NCBI GenBank assembly: GCA_930367205.1
Contig: OV884009.1
Location: 107,157,189 to 107,221,188, forward strand
Length of the DNA stretch: 64,000 nt
Direction of reading: 5' to 3'
From: Acanthosoma haemorrhoidale
Taxonomy: Eukaryota > Arthropoda > Insecta > Hemiptera > Acanthosomatidae
How positions within the stretch are numbered: position 1 is the first letter of the stretch; each line of letters opens with the position of its first letter. The notes below the pieces were generated by a model. It made no database searches. It was given only the letters and a program-made list of their open reading frames with translations, and was not told the origin of the DNA. Of this stretch, positions 20,531 through 30,922 are shown piece by piece. Both the position numbers and the translations under genes were made by a program.

Positions 20531-21389
20531 ATAAGTACAATATAAAAGTAACAAATTAAAATCTTTTACAAACTTCATCATATATAATATTTTTAGTTTC
20601 GCCTCAACGAGCAAGAATAAATGAATTCTTGGACAAGCAGCAAGGTTGGTTGGATTTGTTTCAGGGTAAAACCACATGGTCATAAACGCCGTTGCTTGAG
20701 GAACCAAGTGAAAGTTGTCATATACATTTCAAATCTATCTCTTCCCTCAGTTACTTTACTCCTGAAGTATTTTTTTACAGGTTATAAGTCATATGTTTAA
20801 CTAGCTTGCTGAAAATGCTTTGGGCATTCCAGAGTTACGATGTAACTTACCAACACACATCCATTTTTATATATTTTCATTACTTTGTGATGTTATAAAC
20901 CACAATCTGCGAAAAATATGTCATGTCTTTGCATCAAAAATGCAGTGGAAACTTGTATTTTATTGAATTAGGAATTACAAAAAGAAGACATATATGAGAA
21001 ACAACCTTACATTTAGAATTTAAATCAAACTATACCTTGTACCTTATGCAATTTATATAATATAAACACGATATCACCTTATATAGGATAAGGTAATTAC
21101 GAAATAGAGGATGGACATTACAGACTGTTCATTGGCATGGATTGGTTGGTTGGGTTTGTTTTGGCGTAAAACTACTAGGGCATCAACTCCATTGTCTTGT
21201 TTATTTAAACTTTTGATTGATGTAAGCCCGAGAGAACATAATTACATTAGTACATGTCTAAACATGTGCAAAATTCTCCCAGCTCCTGGGGGCTAACATA
21301 CTCTGTGAAACCAGCATTGCTCCCACGTCTCACGGACAACAGCACCAGGCCGTCCAGGGGGCAGACCATTCCGACCATCCCGCACCCAA
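20531..21389. other. Unassigned DNA
   Basis: No gene recognised. The segments TTGGTTGGATTTGTTTCAGGGTAAAACCAC (20645-20674) and TTGGTTGGGTTTGTTTTGGCGTAAAACTAC (21144-21173) are similar to each other and probably belong to another dispersed repeat, which continues with GTCAT/GCATCA and CCATTG/GCCGTTG. Confidence 0.4.
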
Positions 21390-21590
21390 ACAGCAGGTTC
21401 AAAATTATTCAATATAGATTCTATAAATTAATCTATTAACAAAAGGTCATTATATTTCCTGTAGCTTGGGTACATTTTATACCATTTCTGATTATCTTAC
21501 ATTGCAATTTGCGCTTGTACAAAAGTATAATGATGCCCATTATACATTAATGAATTGAACATCTTTAAAGGTGATGGGGCTCACCTTATT
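21390..21590 (-). repeat. Hairpin-headed repeat family A, minus-strand copy
   Basis: On the minus strand this begins AAGGTGAGCCCCATCACC (head hairpin at about 21571-21588) and ends with GCTACAGGAAATATAA followed by TTAATAGATT, matching copies at 23818-24010 and 27145-27400. Short interspersed element, non-coding. Confidence 0.65.
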
Positions 21591-21659
21591 TATCATAGCC
21601 TTAAAAGTAACTTACATCTCACAATAAAAACTTAAACTAAATCTTAAACTAATTTTCCC

Positions 21660-22490
21660 CGACAGTCTGTTTCCATCAATGCGGGAATGGTGGTGGGGTC
21701 ATAGTGTTTAACTCTGGAATCGTTAGATGCTGCAACGAGTCAAAAAACTTGATGTGTCTCCGGTGTGTGAAGCAGCGTGTGCAGATCTTTAACCTCTCGA
21801 GAAAGGTATGTCTGAACACTTTTCTCATGATCCCATTCTGAAATTGCTGGAGACTTTTCATATCCGGTCAAGTTAGTATATAGTGGGGCACCGTACAGCA
21901 GAGCTGGCCGTAGGACACATTTATATTTCATCAGTTTGAGACGAAGCGACAAGTTGGGTGAAGCTAGCAAGTAATGAAACCGGTAAGACCTGTGTCGTAC
22001 TTTTTCCATTTTGTTACTAAAATGGGTACCTATCCATTTTTATACCCAGATAGTACATTAAGAAAGCCGGTGCGTTATCTGTCCCACCTATAGTATAGGG
22101 TTTTGCCAAGAACCCCCTTTTTGAGGGAGAATATTACGCAGTCGGGCTTCCCGGCGTTTGTGCACTCATGCTGCTGCTGTAATCTGCAATGTCGTCAGCA
22201 AAAGCCATCACTATAGCTTTCTTGTAGTTTGTCCCAACACTGACGTGTACATGCTAAAAATCTCTGGAGACAAAACCGGTACTTGAGGAACTCCACAAGT
22301 TAGTGGGAATGGGTTCGAGAGGCAATCACCCACTCGTGCCCTCACCGTTCTGTCCTTCAGGAAGAAAACCAACATGGTATATAACTGCTCTGGGCATTCC
22401 CAGTCGCAAAGCTGTCGGCACAGTATCCCGTGGGATACTGGGTCGAAAGCATGGGTGCATGAGGCACTATTTTCACGTTATACATCCATA
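21660..22490 (-). pseudogene. Jockey-like LINE reverse transcriptase fragment
   Basis: Minus-strand translation in shifting frames gives AFDPVSHGIL (22440-22470), GVPQVPVLSPEIFSMYT (about 22240-22290; family motif GVPQGSVLSP), MAFADDIADY (about 22170-22210, the catalytic FADD) and the C-terminal RT/thumb text LKLMKYKCVLRPALLYGAPLY (about 21870-21940) with SLQQFQNGIMRKVF. Order and orientation are correct for a single Jockey-clade RT. Several frameshifts separate the blocks, so it is dead. It belongs to a different subfamily from the 27-30 kb element. Confidence 0.75.
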
Positions 22491-22559
22491 TATACTAGTT
22501 AGTTTCACTGATTGCAATTATAAAACTGAACAAGAAAATAAAATGTGCTATAGCTATGT

Positions 22560-23200
22560 AGGCAATTTTAGTGGTACTTTTAGGCTATTTAAAATGTATT
22601 TGAAGTAATGGCATTCCTCGACTATATGAAGGATGGTTAGATCACTGTTACACTTGTGACATGTTGGAGGTGCGGATGATGAAGCGCAAGTGCTGGTTCT
22701 TTATGACGTTTGTATTGGTATGTGTTCCATAGTTTGACCTATCTCTTGGTACATTTCAGCTTACTAGACTATTATCACGCATCAACTGACATCGTTTAGA
22801 TATTACTTCTTTCTGTGGGCGTGCAAGTGGCGACGAAGTGAGTACAATTCTACTTTGTCCTGAAAAAGTTAATGATTCGCTGGTCACTCTCTCAGCTATT
22901 TCATTTCCCGTGATGCCTACTTGTTTGGGTGCCCATATTCAATGGACTGTCTAGTTTATTCTTAAGTTCACTGAATGGAGGGGTGGCCTGAGTACATGGA
23001 GTTTGGTCCCTTGAGCGGACTGAGTAAGTCTCTGTCACAATGACTATGTTCTCCATCGACGAAGGCAAGCAGTAATATAGAGTAGTTAATACCGGAGAGG
23101 TGTTGGAGTTTAGGTTTATGTGTTGAGTTTGGAGCAACGAAGGCTGTTGAGGTCTATGATTTATATACGTCGGTGTAAATTAGAGGATATGGTATAATCT
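22560..23200 (-). pseudogene. RNase H and C-terminal zinc knuckle of another non-LTR element
   Basis: On the minus strand the blocks are IYTDVYKS (about 23165-23200; RNase H YTDGS with Gly to Val), IVTETYSVRS (about 23030-23060; normally TDS) and APKQVGITGNEIAERV (about 22895-22950; RNase H WVPxHxGIxGNExAD). A C-terminal PTCHKCNSDLTILHIVEEC knuckle lies at about 22610-22670. This is the RNase H tail of an I/LOA/Outcast-like LINE, strongly decayed. In transcription order it precedes the RT fragment at 21660-22490, so the two are separate insertions lying head to tail. Confidence 0.65.
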
Positions 23201-23384
23201 AAATTAATTATTCAAGTCTCACTTTATACTCTTAGTATGGACTACACATCCCAAAGTAACTATAAGCTGTCCTAAAGTTTAAAGGTCCAAAATGCAAAAT
23301 TGTGATGATATGCTTAACTACATAAATATGACATCGCAGTTACTCAACAATATAAATAATAGTTCCATATATATGTATAATATT

Positions 23385-23510
23385 ACCGCAACTTGTAACA
23401 TGCCTACCCAGAATTACAATGATACTTGGCAGGGTATTTATTTATCCCAATCTTCTGTTAGTTTGTTGTGTAAAATCGTATTTTTACGTTTTCATCACAA
23501 CTAGAGGTAA
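23385..23510 (+). repeat. Dispersed repeat family B, partial copy
   Basis: CATGCCTACCCAGAATTACA and GGTATTTATTTATCCCAATC align with 25049-25110 (TTACCTACCGTGCG...GTTATTTATTTACCCCAATC). It is an old copy. The overlapping 70-residue Asn-rich frame at 23292-23504 is therefore probably not a gene. Confidence 0.35.
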
Positions 23511-23815
23511 TGCTATTGCAGATTGTTCGTTATAAACACTTAAACGTGCTATAAATAAAAATTCTTCTTTTTTAATATGTTTGATAAGAACAAAACTTTT
23601 TATTCTATTTATTTTTTAATTTATTTAGCCTTAAAATCGTAATTTAGAACCCAGTTTTAATTGGTTACTCGGTCGAAAAATAATGTCAGTTGAGGAGATA
23701 CTTGTTATTCGGTATTTTCTTGAATAATTTATGTTTTCTACAAAAGCAAACATTATCCCAGAAAACTAATTATTCCTCTTTCATACATAGATGACTCTGT
23801 CTTATAGAGAAATCT
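23511..23815. other. Unassigned AT-rich DNA
   Basis: Nothing recognised between the two repeat copies. Confidence 0.45.
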
Positions 23816-23817
23816 TA

Positions 23818-24010
23818 AAGGTGAGCCCCGTCACCATTATTAGTCAGTTCAGTCCAGTCACGTATTATGTGTATTTATTCATTATATAATTTTTATAAAA
23901 TTACAAAACCTGTATATGCTACAGATGCTACAGGAAATATAAAAATAATTTGTAAATAGATTCACCTGAGGATCTATAATTATATATAATTATCTGAGAA
24001 TTTAAAGGAG
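23818..24010 (+). repeat. Hairpin-headed repeat family A, plus-strand copy
   Basis: Head AAAGGTGAGCCCCGTCACC at 23818, then ACGTATTATGTGTATTTATTC, TTTATAAAATTACAAAACC, GCTACAGGAAATATAAAAAT, TTGTAAATAGATTCACCTGA and a tail AATTTAAAGGAGC followed by an A-rich run. The same blocks occur in the same order at 27145-27400. About 190 bp, non-coding. Confidence 0.7.
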
Positions 24011-24665
24011 CTATGAAAAAAAGAAAGAAGAGAAATCATGGGTTTTTTTTGTCTTTTTTTCGTTAGATTTTTTTAAGCATCAACTATAATTTCACCATTT
24101 TTTAAGGGATCAGGTAAACATACGAAGTTACTTTCTACAAAAATAGCATTTTGAAATCAAATTGCTCATAACTAACTAAAAAAAAATGTTAATTTCATAT
24201 CAGCTGTTTTCCTCTGTTATTGATTCAGTATAACTTAATTGGCTTTCGTTCCTTATTATTTCATTGCTATTGCATTTACTTGTGTTGTATCATTCATTTA
24301 TACCCCTCTATTGCAATAAACATTTTTTTCTTTTATCCTGGCTCCCTGAGACCAATCAAAAAAGGGAGGATTCAACAATTGTCTCCATGTTCCATTCAGA
24401 AATTGAAGTGGTATAAGTTCAGTGTAGTGGACAAGGTGTAATATTAATGCCAGCCATTCCAGTTACAGTTTCATTAGTTCCATTACATTAAAAACGTAAT
24501 CTAAGTATAATAAAATAAAGTAATTGTTAACACCTGACAGCCTTAGGAATGACTGCTACTCGGCCAGGCCACTTGGGGCATTTGCTAAGCCTTTCGAGGG
24601 AGGGGCTGGATTAAGGACCTGGATTCCTGAGGAACTCCAAAACAAACATATGCGGAGTTTATACA
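24011..24665. other. Unassigned DNA
   Basis: No gene recognised. The frame at 24220-24441 has no family resemblance. Confidence 0.4.
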
Positions 24666-24669
24666 CGGT

Positions 24670-24785
24670 GGAGACAAACAGAACTAGCTAAACGGATAAT
24701 ATCCTAGAGCTGATAGCCATCAAAAGATGGAGGTCACAGTTTCGACTACCGACGGTCGAGCCGACTACATACGTCTTCACTACTA
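24670..24785 (+). repeat. Possible tRNA-derived SINE head (A and B box-like motifs)
   Basis: TAGCTAAACGG (24686-24696) resembles a pol III A box and CAGTTTCGACTACC (from about 24739) a B box, about 50 bases apart. Between them CCATC-AAAA-GATGG can pair like a short anticodon arm. The sequence does not fold into a complete modern tRNA, so a decayed tRNA-derived SINE is the likeliest reading. Chance resemblance is possible. Confidence 0.25.
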
Positions 24786-24864
24786 TTAAGCCTATCTTAT
24801 TCGACCCATTGAACAAAGTAACTTATGAATATTCACTGAATAGTATACAATTTTTATGCAACGA

Positions 24865-24873
24865 CCCCCCCCC
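24865..24873. repeat. 9-base C run next to an AAT repeat
   Basis: CCCCCCCCC followed by AACAATAATAATAA. One of nine G/C homopolymers of nine or more bases in this AT-rich window. Confidence 0.9.
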
Positions 24874-24974
24874 AACAATAATAATAAGCTAGGAATAAAT
24901 AAATTTAGGATAACACTATGGGCCACTGTGCACAACTGCATGTTCACAACCCACCCCTAAAATAATTAGCGTGG

Positions 24975-25170
24975 AAATACATAGCCTATATGTTCACGGA
25001 CTGTCTAAGGGACGTATCTGAGTTTACCTCTTACAAACATAAGTTACCTACCGTGCGTTTCCTGGTTATTTATTTACCCCAATCTCCTAATAGGCAAAAA
25101 AATGTCTGGATTCTACATGTAGAGTAAAACCGAAGTAATTTTACTAATGGGTGTTTAGGCCACAGTAATT
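24975..25170 (+). repeat. Dispersed repeat family B, longest copy
   Basis: Carries all the blocks shared with 20391-20530 and 23385-23510: TACATAGCCTATATGTTCAC, CCTACCGTGCGTTTCCTGG, TTATTTATTTACCCCAATCT and AAAACCGAAGTAATTTTAC. Non-coding interspersed repeat of unknown class. Confidence 0.4.
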
Positions 25171-26090
25171 TATACTGGATTGAGATTTAAAATCAAACTG
25201 AATTTATCTGTTAGAAGCAGGTTATAGGATGAATGTTTGTGAAAACTCCCCTGTAGAGTGCTTATAGCTTTATAGCTCGAATAGGCCACTTTTAATTCTA
25301 CGCAACCAGGAACGTAATCGTATTCTTAGCTAGGAGTTTTGTTTTTTCTCTTAAACCCTATTTAATATTACTTTTTTAAAATGATGAATTTATAAACAGA
25401 AATATACATTTTCTGTGGGCTAGAAGTTAAGAAGTTTGTGACTTAAAAAACTAACATATTTTACAGTTAAAATTAAATAAACTAAAAACAGGACTAGGTT
25501 ATGGGGCTCACCTTCGGGTTACAATGCTTTGCTTTGTGCAGATCCAAGATAAATTCAGGCAATTTGTAAGGTTGCAAATGGCAAATGAAAACGTAACGGC
25601 TTATGTCAAATGTCACCTCATTTAGAAAATTTATCACCGGCCAACCGAAATCCTTTCTCTTGATGAGCTCGCAGTTGACGGCTTAAAGCTCCCTGTTCCT
25701 TTTGTCGGCCAATGTAACCTCTTTCCTAACTCAACTAACTTTTTAAATCCGGTTTCTCCACCAAAGGCACCTTTTAAAACTTTTGAAGAAGGTTTTATTT
25801 TTTTATTCAGTGTACGGGTTTAAAATTAAAATCTAAATACATACATAAATGAACACTTCAATTGAAAATTGGACGGGTTATTTTTTTTTTATCTCCTCAC
25901 ACAGGTCTATATAGTTTTGTATGATACACTTTCGGGATATTTTTTATGGATCGGTTTTAAAATAGTTTAATAATGAGTTGCGTACGCCCTGGTTAATAGT
26001 TTTGTATAGTTTCGGTGCTCCCATATAAATTACTGCCTATTGATGTTACTAACCCGTTTAGTGCAGAACAAAATGAATTGTTAAACACTG
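25171..26090. other. Unassigned DNA with a family A head remnant
   Basis: No gene recognised. TTATGGGGCTCACCTT at 25499-25514 matches the minus-strand head of repeat family A but lacks the rest of the element. Confidence 0.4.
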
Positions 26091-26094
26091 GAAT

Positions 26095-26175
26095 GTTCCA
26101 TACGGCAGTCAAACGGCGGTAAGATGAGGCGTCATTTGGTAATTTACCGGGTTTTACGAAAAGGATAATATGATA
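26095..26175 (-). pseudogene. Tiny Jockey RT fragment
   Basis: Minus-strand translation LFVKPGKLPNDASSYRRLTA matches LFAKPGKPPNDASSYRPISL of the 27-30 kb Jockey element. Only about 75 bp of similarity remains, with unrelated sequence on both sides. It may be a deletion remnant of a longer insertion. Confidence 0.65.
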
Positions 26176-26955
26176 CGATATTGATAATATATTCCTAACT
26201 CCAACATGATTCATTAGTACTTATTTTACTGTCTCATCAGAACAGCCCGCATTTTTATGTAATTGCAATAGAAGTGTCAATGAAATTTTTTTTACTTTAA
26301 TTATTTGAAACATTTTTTTTCGGTTCCCACTTATCCTTACGAAATTCCGAATCCATTTCCAATTTTTATTGTCTATCTAAAACCTGATTTACATTGATAA
26401 GTATTACTGGTGTTAGCAAGCTAAAATAACAGCCTCATTTTGTCCTAGTACCCTTTAGTACTTTTAAAAGGCATTGGGGTTTGTGGGACTCCAACCGCCG
26501 TGATCACGTGTCAGTGGTTCATCCCAGCGACCCTCTGTGCCCATTCTGTGTTTCTCTTTGTACCTTATTATTTTGTTTTTTTCGGGGGTTATTTTTAGGG
26601 AAGAACGTAGTACATTATCAAACCATCTCTAAGCAGCAATAACTCATTGACTGGTGCTGGTGCTGCTTCCAATGAGAGATAGCAGGTCTATACTCAGCTA
26701 GCTCTCTCCTAAGCCCTTAAATACACATAATTGCCTTTTGGACAGATCATTAAGTAAGATACTAGAATAGAGAAGAGGAGAGCTCAGAGGAAGAACGTTT
26801 CGGATACTCATTATGATGAGTGAGTAAAGGGAGCGAGCGCAGAGATAGGTAGGCGACACTTCATTATCAGTCACCAAGTAAGGTATTTTCAACATTTTGA
26901 TCAAAAATGTGAGCCCTTCACCCCTTCCACCCATCACCTTGTTGAGTCCTGTCAA
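26176..26955. other. Unassigned DNA
   Basis: No gene or repeat recognised. The 90-residue minus-strand frame at 26698-26970 shows no motif. Confidence 0.4.
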
Positions 26956-26959
26956 TGAA

Positions 26960-27142
26960 GCCAAGTACATTGTGTATCATTGTACTTGTATTGATTATAC
27001 AACTTCTATACCGATTCAGACCTTGTATATAGTGTACCGATGGTACAGGACATATAAAATGTAATATGTAAATAGATTCACCTAAGAATAAAATTTTTTT
27101 TTTTTAAGGGAATTGGGGAGAAAAAAAAATCAACATTATCAA
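26960..27142 (+). repeat. Hairpin-headed repeat family A, headless copy
   Basis: Contains the body and tail of family A (TGTACTTGTATTGATTATAC, TGGTACAGGACATATAAAAT, ATGTAAATAGATTCACC, an AAGGGAATTGGGGAG tail and AATCAACATTATCAA) and abuts the next copy, whose head hairpin starts at 27145. The arrangement is a head-to-tail dimer with a truncated first unit. Confidence 0.6.
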
Positions 27143-27144
27143 AA

Positions 27145-27400
27145 AGGTGAGCTCCATCACCTTATAAAATATTTCAAACAGGTGAAGTATAATGCGTATG
27201 TGTATTATGTGTATGTATACATTGTACTAGTATTGAATAAAAGTTATATATTTATACAAAATTACACCTTTTATATCATGTATCGACGCTACAGGAAATA
27301 TAAAACTGATATGTGAATAGATTCGAGTGAGAATTGAAATCGTTGTAAAATTTTTAAGGGGATAGGAAAAAAATAAATTTCAACATTATTAAACTGGATC
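27145..27400 (+). repeat. Hairpin-headed repeat family A, most complete copy
   Basis: Starts AAGGTGAGCTCCATCACCTT (perfect 7-bp inverted repeat around a 6-base loop), followed by the family body: TGTGTATTATGTGTATG, TTTATACAAAATTACACC, GCTACAGGAAATATAAAACT, ATGTGAATAGATTCG. It ends AAGGGGATAGG, an A run, and TTCAACATTATTAAA. About 255 bp, non-coding. Confidence 0.7.
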
Positions 27401-27523
27401 TAATTTTAATATATAAAAAAAATAATGTATCTATCACCCTCAAAGACATCAGCCTCCAGTCTTCAATTGTACTACTGCCCATCCTTCATTGCTTAAATTT
27501 ATATTCAGTTTCCTTTATAGCCC

Positions 27524-27948
27524 CTAAAATCGCCTGTGGTATGCGTGCTTTGCCACCAAGGGCATCCGGCCAACTACAAGGGCTGCGAGGCCTACAGAAC
27601 ACTGAAGTCCAGGACAGAACAACGTCGTCAGCCAGAAGCGGCCCAGCCAGAAATTTGAGGCCTTCTGTCTCTTTCGCTGATGCCGTTCGCAACAGAGAGG
27701 ATTCACAGGCACCGCCCACTCCTTGTCCGCAAGATCACCTTTCCCAGCATTCCATTCATCCCGTTAACCCTCAAGCTCAACCCCATCCTCAACCACACAT
27801 CTCACATATTCCTCCACCTTCAAGTTCTTCGGATCTCACTAGCCTATTAACCTCATTCCTTACAGAGTTCAGAACCCTAATTACCCCTCTCATTTCACTT
27901 CTCACAAATCTTGTCTCCTACCTTATCCCCGTTAAACATAATCCATAA
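27524..27948 (+). pseudogene. Jockey ORF1 (Gag) C-terminal remnant
   Basis: One frame gives SPVVCVLCHQGHPANYKGC (27530-27586), the last CCHC knuckle with the hallmark HPANYKGC of Jockey ORF1. The other frame gives NLRPSVSFADAVRNREDSQ and a Pro/Ser/His-rich tail to 27948 ending SLLTNLVSYLIPVKHNP. The switch between frames near 27600-27660 shows a frameshift. N-terminal knuckles and the RNA-binding part are missing or unrecognisable. In intact elements this protein coats the element RNA. Confidence 0.7.
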
Positions 27949-27950
27949 GT

Positions 27951-28818
27951 GGATCCTTCCGACTCCTTATCCATTCTCCTTTGGAATGCGAATGGTGTTC
28001 GCACCCACACTAACTAGCTGACAGCACTAATCCACGACAAAAACATCGACGTAGCTCTTATTACTGAAACAAGACTTACGAGTAAACGACCATTTACCGT
28101 TCGACAGTACTAGGCTTATCGAACTGATCCCCCAGATGGAACATCTCATGCAGGTACCGCTGTCATTGTCCATAACTCTATATCCCACCACATAGTTCCT
28201 CTGGTAGCACATGATTTCCTTCAATCCACTGCAGTGTCAATCGCCACCTTCACTTTTCCCCTTACACTAGCATCAGTGTACTGCCCTCCTAATAAATCCA
28301 CTTCTGACTCCCAATTCATCTCCTTTCTAGACTCCATTGGACATCGTTTCCTTGTGGGTGGGGAATTTAATGCGAAGCACCAACACTGGGGGTCAAGATC
28401 CACAAATACACGAGGACGTGCTTTGCTGTCTGCATTTACACGGAAACATTGCTCCACTATCACTCCTGACACAGCCACCTATTGGCCATCTGATCCCAAC
28501 CGAAATCCTGATATCCTTGACTTCTTTTTTTACAATAGTTTAGGAACACTAAACTATTCACTCACGCGCCTTGATGATCTCTCCTCTGATCATAGTCCTT
28601 TATTATTAACCATTTCCCTAAGACCAATTCACAAACTGCCTCCTCCTTCATTTATTAGGGGCTCAGTTAACTGGGACCACTTCCGTCAGCTTCTTACAGA
28701 GTCCGTAAAACTAATATTATCCCTGAAAACATCCCAAGACCTAGACGATGCAGTGCATTCTTTCACTACCCTGGTCCAGAGGTCGGCTTGGGAGGCATCG
28801 TCACCCAAAAATCCATAA
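27951..28818 (+). pseudogene. Jockey ORF2, endonuclease domain with two stops
   Basis: A single frame reads DSLSILLWNANGVRTHTN, a TAG stop at 28015-28017, then DVALITETRLTSKRPFTV, a second TAG at 28111-28113, then SVYCPPN, GGEFNAKHQHWGSRSTNTRG (catalytic region, the usual Asp of GGDFNAKH replaced by Glu) and LSSDHSPLL. It ends at a TAA at about 28816. The domain is the APE-type endonuclease that nicks target DNA. The stops and the Asp-to-Glu change indicate an inactive copy. Confidence 0.85.
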
Positions 28819-29191
28819 TCATAATCGTTTACCTCAGCATCTCAAAGATCTAATCCTATCCAAACGCCGCTCCAGAACAGTGTGGCAAAGATCCCGGCAT
28901 CCTGCCGATCGCCGATCGTACAATCAGTACTTACTGCCGATTGGTAAAGCGGCGATTGGCATCCTTTCGTTCCGATTCTTTCAATTCCTACCTCTCCTCT
29001 CTGTCTACCAGGGATAACTCCTTGTGGAATGTAACCAAAAAAATCCTAAAGTATCAACTTGTTTCACATCCGCTCCGTCGTGACGATGGCTCTTGGGCGG
29101 CTTCGGATGGGGATAGGAGGAATTTGCTCTGCATCTTACCCATACTTTCACACCTCACCTTTCTCATCAAAGCCATACTCACAGCACAACT

Positions 29192-30622
29192 GTGGAAGAT
29201 TTCCTCACTTCACCTATTCCTCTCTCTCTTCCACCAAAAGCCGTTAATCCCTCTGAGGTCAAATACCTTCTGAAAAACTTACCTTACCGAAAATCCCCTG
29301 GATATGATCTCCTTTCTCCTCAAATTCTCAAACAACTTCCTCCTAGAGCCATAATCTTCCTAACCTATATATATAATTGCATTATCCGAACAACGCACTT
29401 TCCACTCCTCTGGAAACATTCCATTATTGTCCTATTCGCCAAACCTGGTAAACCACCCAATGACGCCTCATCTTACCGTCCAATTAGCCTACTCCCTATC
29501 CTCTCAAAAATTTTTGAGAAACTCCTACTAAAACGTCTACTTCCAATTGTTGAATCCCAAAACCTTTTTCCCACACACCAGTTTGGTTTCCGCCAACGGC
29601 ATTCCACTGGTCAACAAGGTCTTCGCGTTGTTGATCACATCTCCTTAGCCCTTGAAACCAAACAGTATTGCCCTGCTGCCTTTCTTGATATAGCTCAAGC
29701 TTTTGACAGGGTTTGGCACGCAGGTTTGCTCTACAAGCTCAAAATATATTTACCACAGACTCTTTTCCTAATCCTACAGTCCTACCTTTCAAACCGCTTC
29801 TTCCAAGTCCGCTGTGGTTTAGAATACTCATATCCCATAAACGCAGGAGTTCTACAGGGCAGTGTCCTAGGCCCCATCCTCTATAACCTATACACCGCTG
29901 ATGTCCCCTCTACTCCCAATACCTTCTTGGCCACATTTGCAGATGACACTGCAGTCTTGTCATCCCACGCAGACCCCGACATAGCATCCCATAACCTTCA
30001 AAAACACCTTGAAGAGATCGAGTATTGGTGCAATCAATGGCGGATCAAAGTTAATGAAGCAAAATGCTCCCACATTACCTTCACCCTTTTTCGCAAGACT
30101 TGTCCACTAGTTTATTTTAATTCTATTCCTCTCCCTGTATCCGAAACAGTACGGTACTTAGGCTTCCATCTTGACAAACGACTGACCTGGAACCCACATA
30201 CGAGACTAAAAAGACAAGAACTAAACAGACGCTTTGGACAACTGTACAGACTACTTCAAAGGACATCCCATCTCTCAATAGAAAATAAACTACTAATCTA
30301 CAAAGATATACTTAAACCAATCTGGACATACGGAATAGAGCTATGGGGGACAGCAAAAAAGTCGAACATCAAGCGTATCCAATCCTTTCAATCCAAAGTC
30401 CTAAGAACAATAGTAAATGCCCCTTATTATGTCAGCAACAAAACCCTTCATAACGATCTTAATATACCCTACATTCTAGAACTCATCCCTTCTAAGTTTA
30501 TGAAATTCCACAGTAGCCTTTCCAACCACCCTAATCCTGTAGCACAGTCATTGCACTGCGCCACTCATCCCTATAATCCTCCTCGGAGACTGAAACGGCA
30601 GTGGCCTCGTGACCTACTATAA
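29192..30622 (+). pseudogene. Jockey ORF2, reverse transcriptase domain (open but disconnected)
   Basis: A 476-residue open stretch: YRKSPGYDLLSPQIL, LFAKPGKPPNDASSYRPISL, HQFGFRQRHSTGQQ, FLDIAQAFDRVWHAGL, NAGVLQGSVLGPILYNLYTA and the catalytic FADD at 29936-29947. It continues through the thumb/C-terminal region (VRYLGFHLDKRLTWNP, AYGIELWG-type motif) to the stop after WPRDLL at 30622. Jockey RTs have no RNase H, and none is present. Between 28818 and 29192 the reading continues in other frames, so the polyprotein is broken by frameshifts. The RT core itself keeps its catalytic residues. Confidence 0.85.
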
Positions 30623-30793
30623 ACGCGTGACAGTGGGAGTCCTGGCAATGGCCAGTTTCTCCAATCATGTCCTATTGTATGAATGAGCGAGTGAATGATG
30701 CTGTAAAATGGTATGAATGAGATCATTTATCTGTATTATTATTGCCTTATAAAAGGCAGATTGTAATTATTGCACAATAAAGATTGTTATTAA

Positions 30794-30922
30794 TAAATAA
30801 AGTTTCCTTTATAATTCGTTCAGAACCGATAGACAAAATTTACATACACACTAACAAGATTGTACCTTATTTTGGCACATAGACTCCTTTTTTACCATAA
30901 CCATATTATCAGTGAATATATA
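30794..30922. other. Short spacer between Jockey and gypsy elements
   Basis: About 130 bp of unassigned AT-rich DNA. Its last four bases (TATA, 30919-30922) are the left target duplication of the gypsy element. Confidence 0.6.

Larger units (their letters stand above)
27425..30793 (+). mobile_element. Jockey-clade LINE, 5'-truncated and inactivated
   Basis: The largest Jockey copy in the window (about 3.4 kb). It retains the end of ORF1 (zinc knuckle), the endonuclease, RT and 3' UTR, and ends near the AATAAAG run at 30776-30793. ORF1 lacks its N-terminal part. ORF2 has two in-frame stops and at least two frameshifts. The RT half is the best preserved. Four other fragments (2437-3293, 42556-43275, 43295-43870, 47246-47425) and a scrap at 26095 belong to the same family, so it has been active in this lineage. 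The 5' boundary is approximate. Confidence 0.85.

Noticed and set aside
26698..26970. 90-residue minus-strand ORF
   Set aside because: No motif, no splice or start context, and its 5' end abuts a dispersed repeat.
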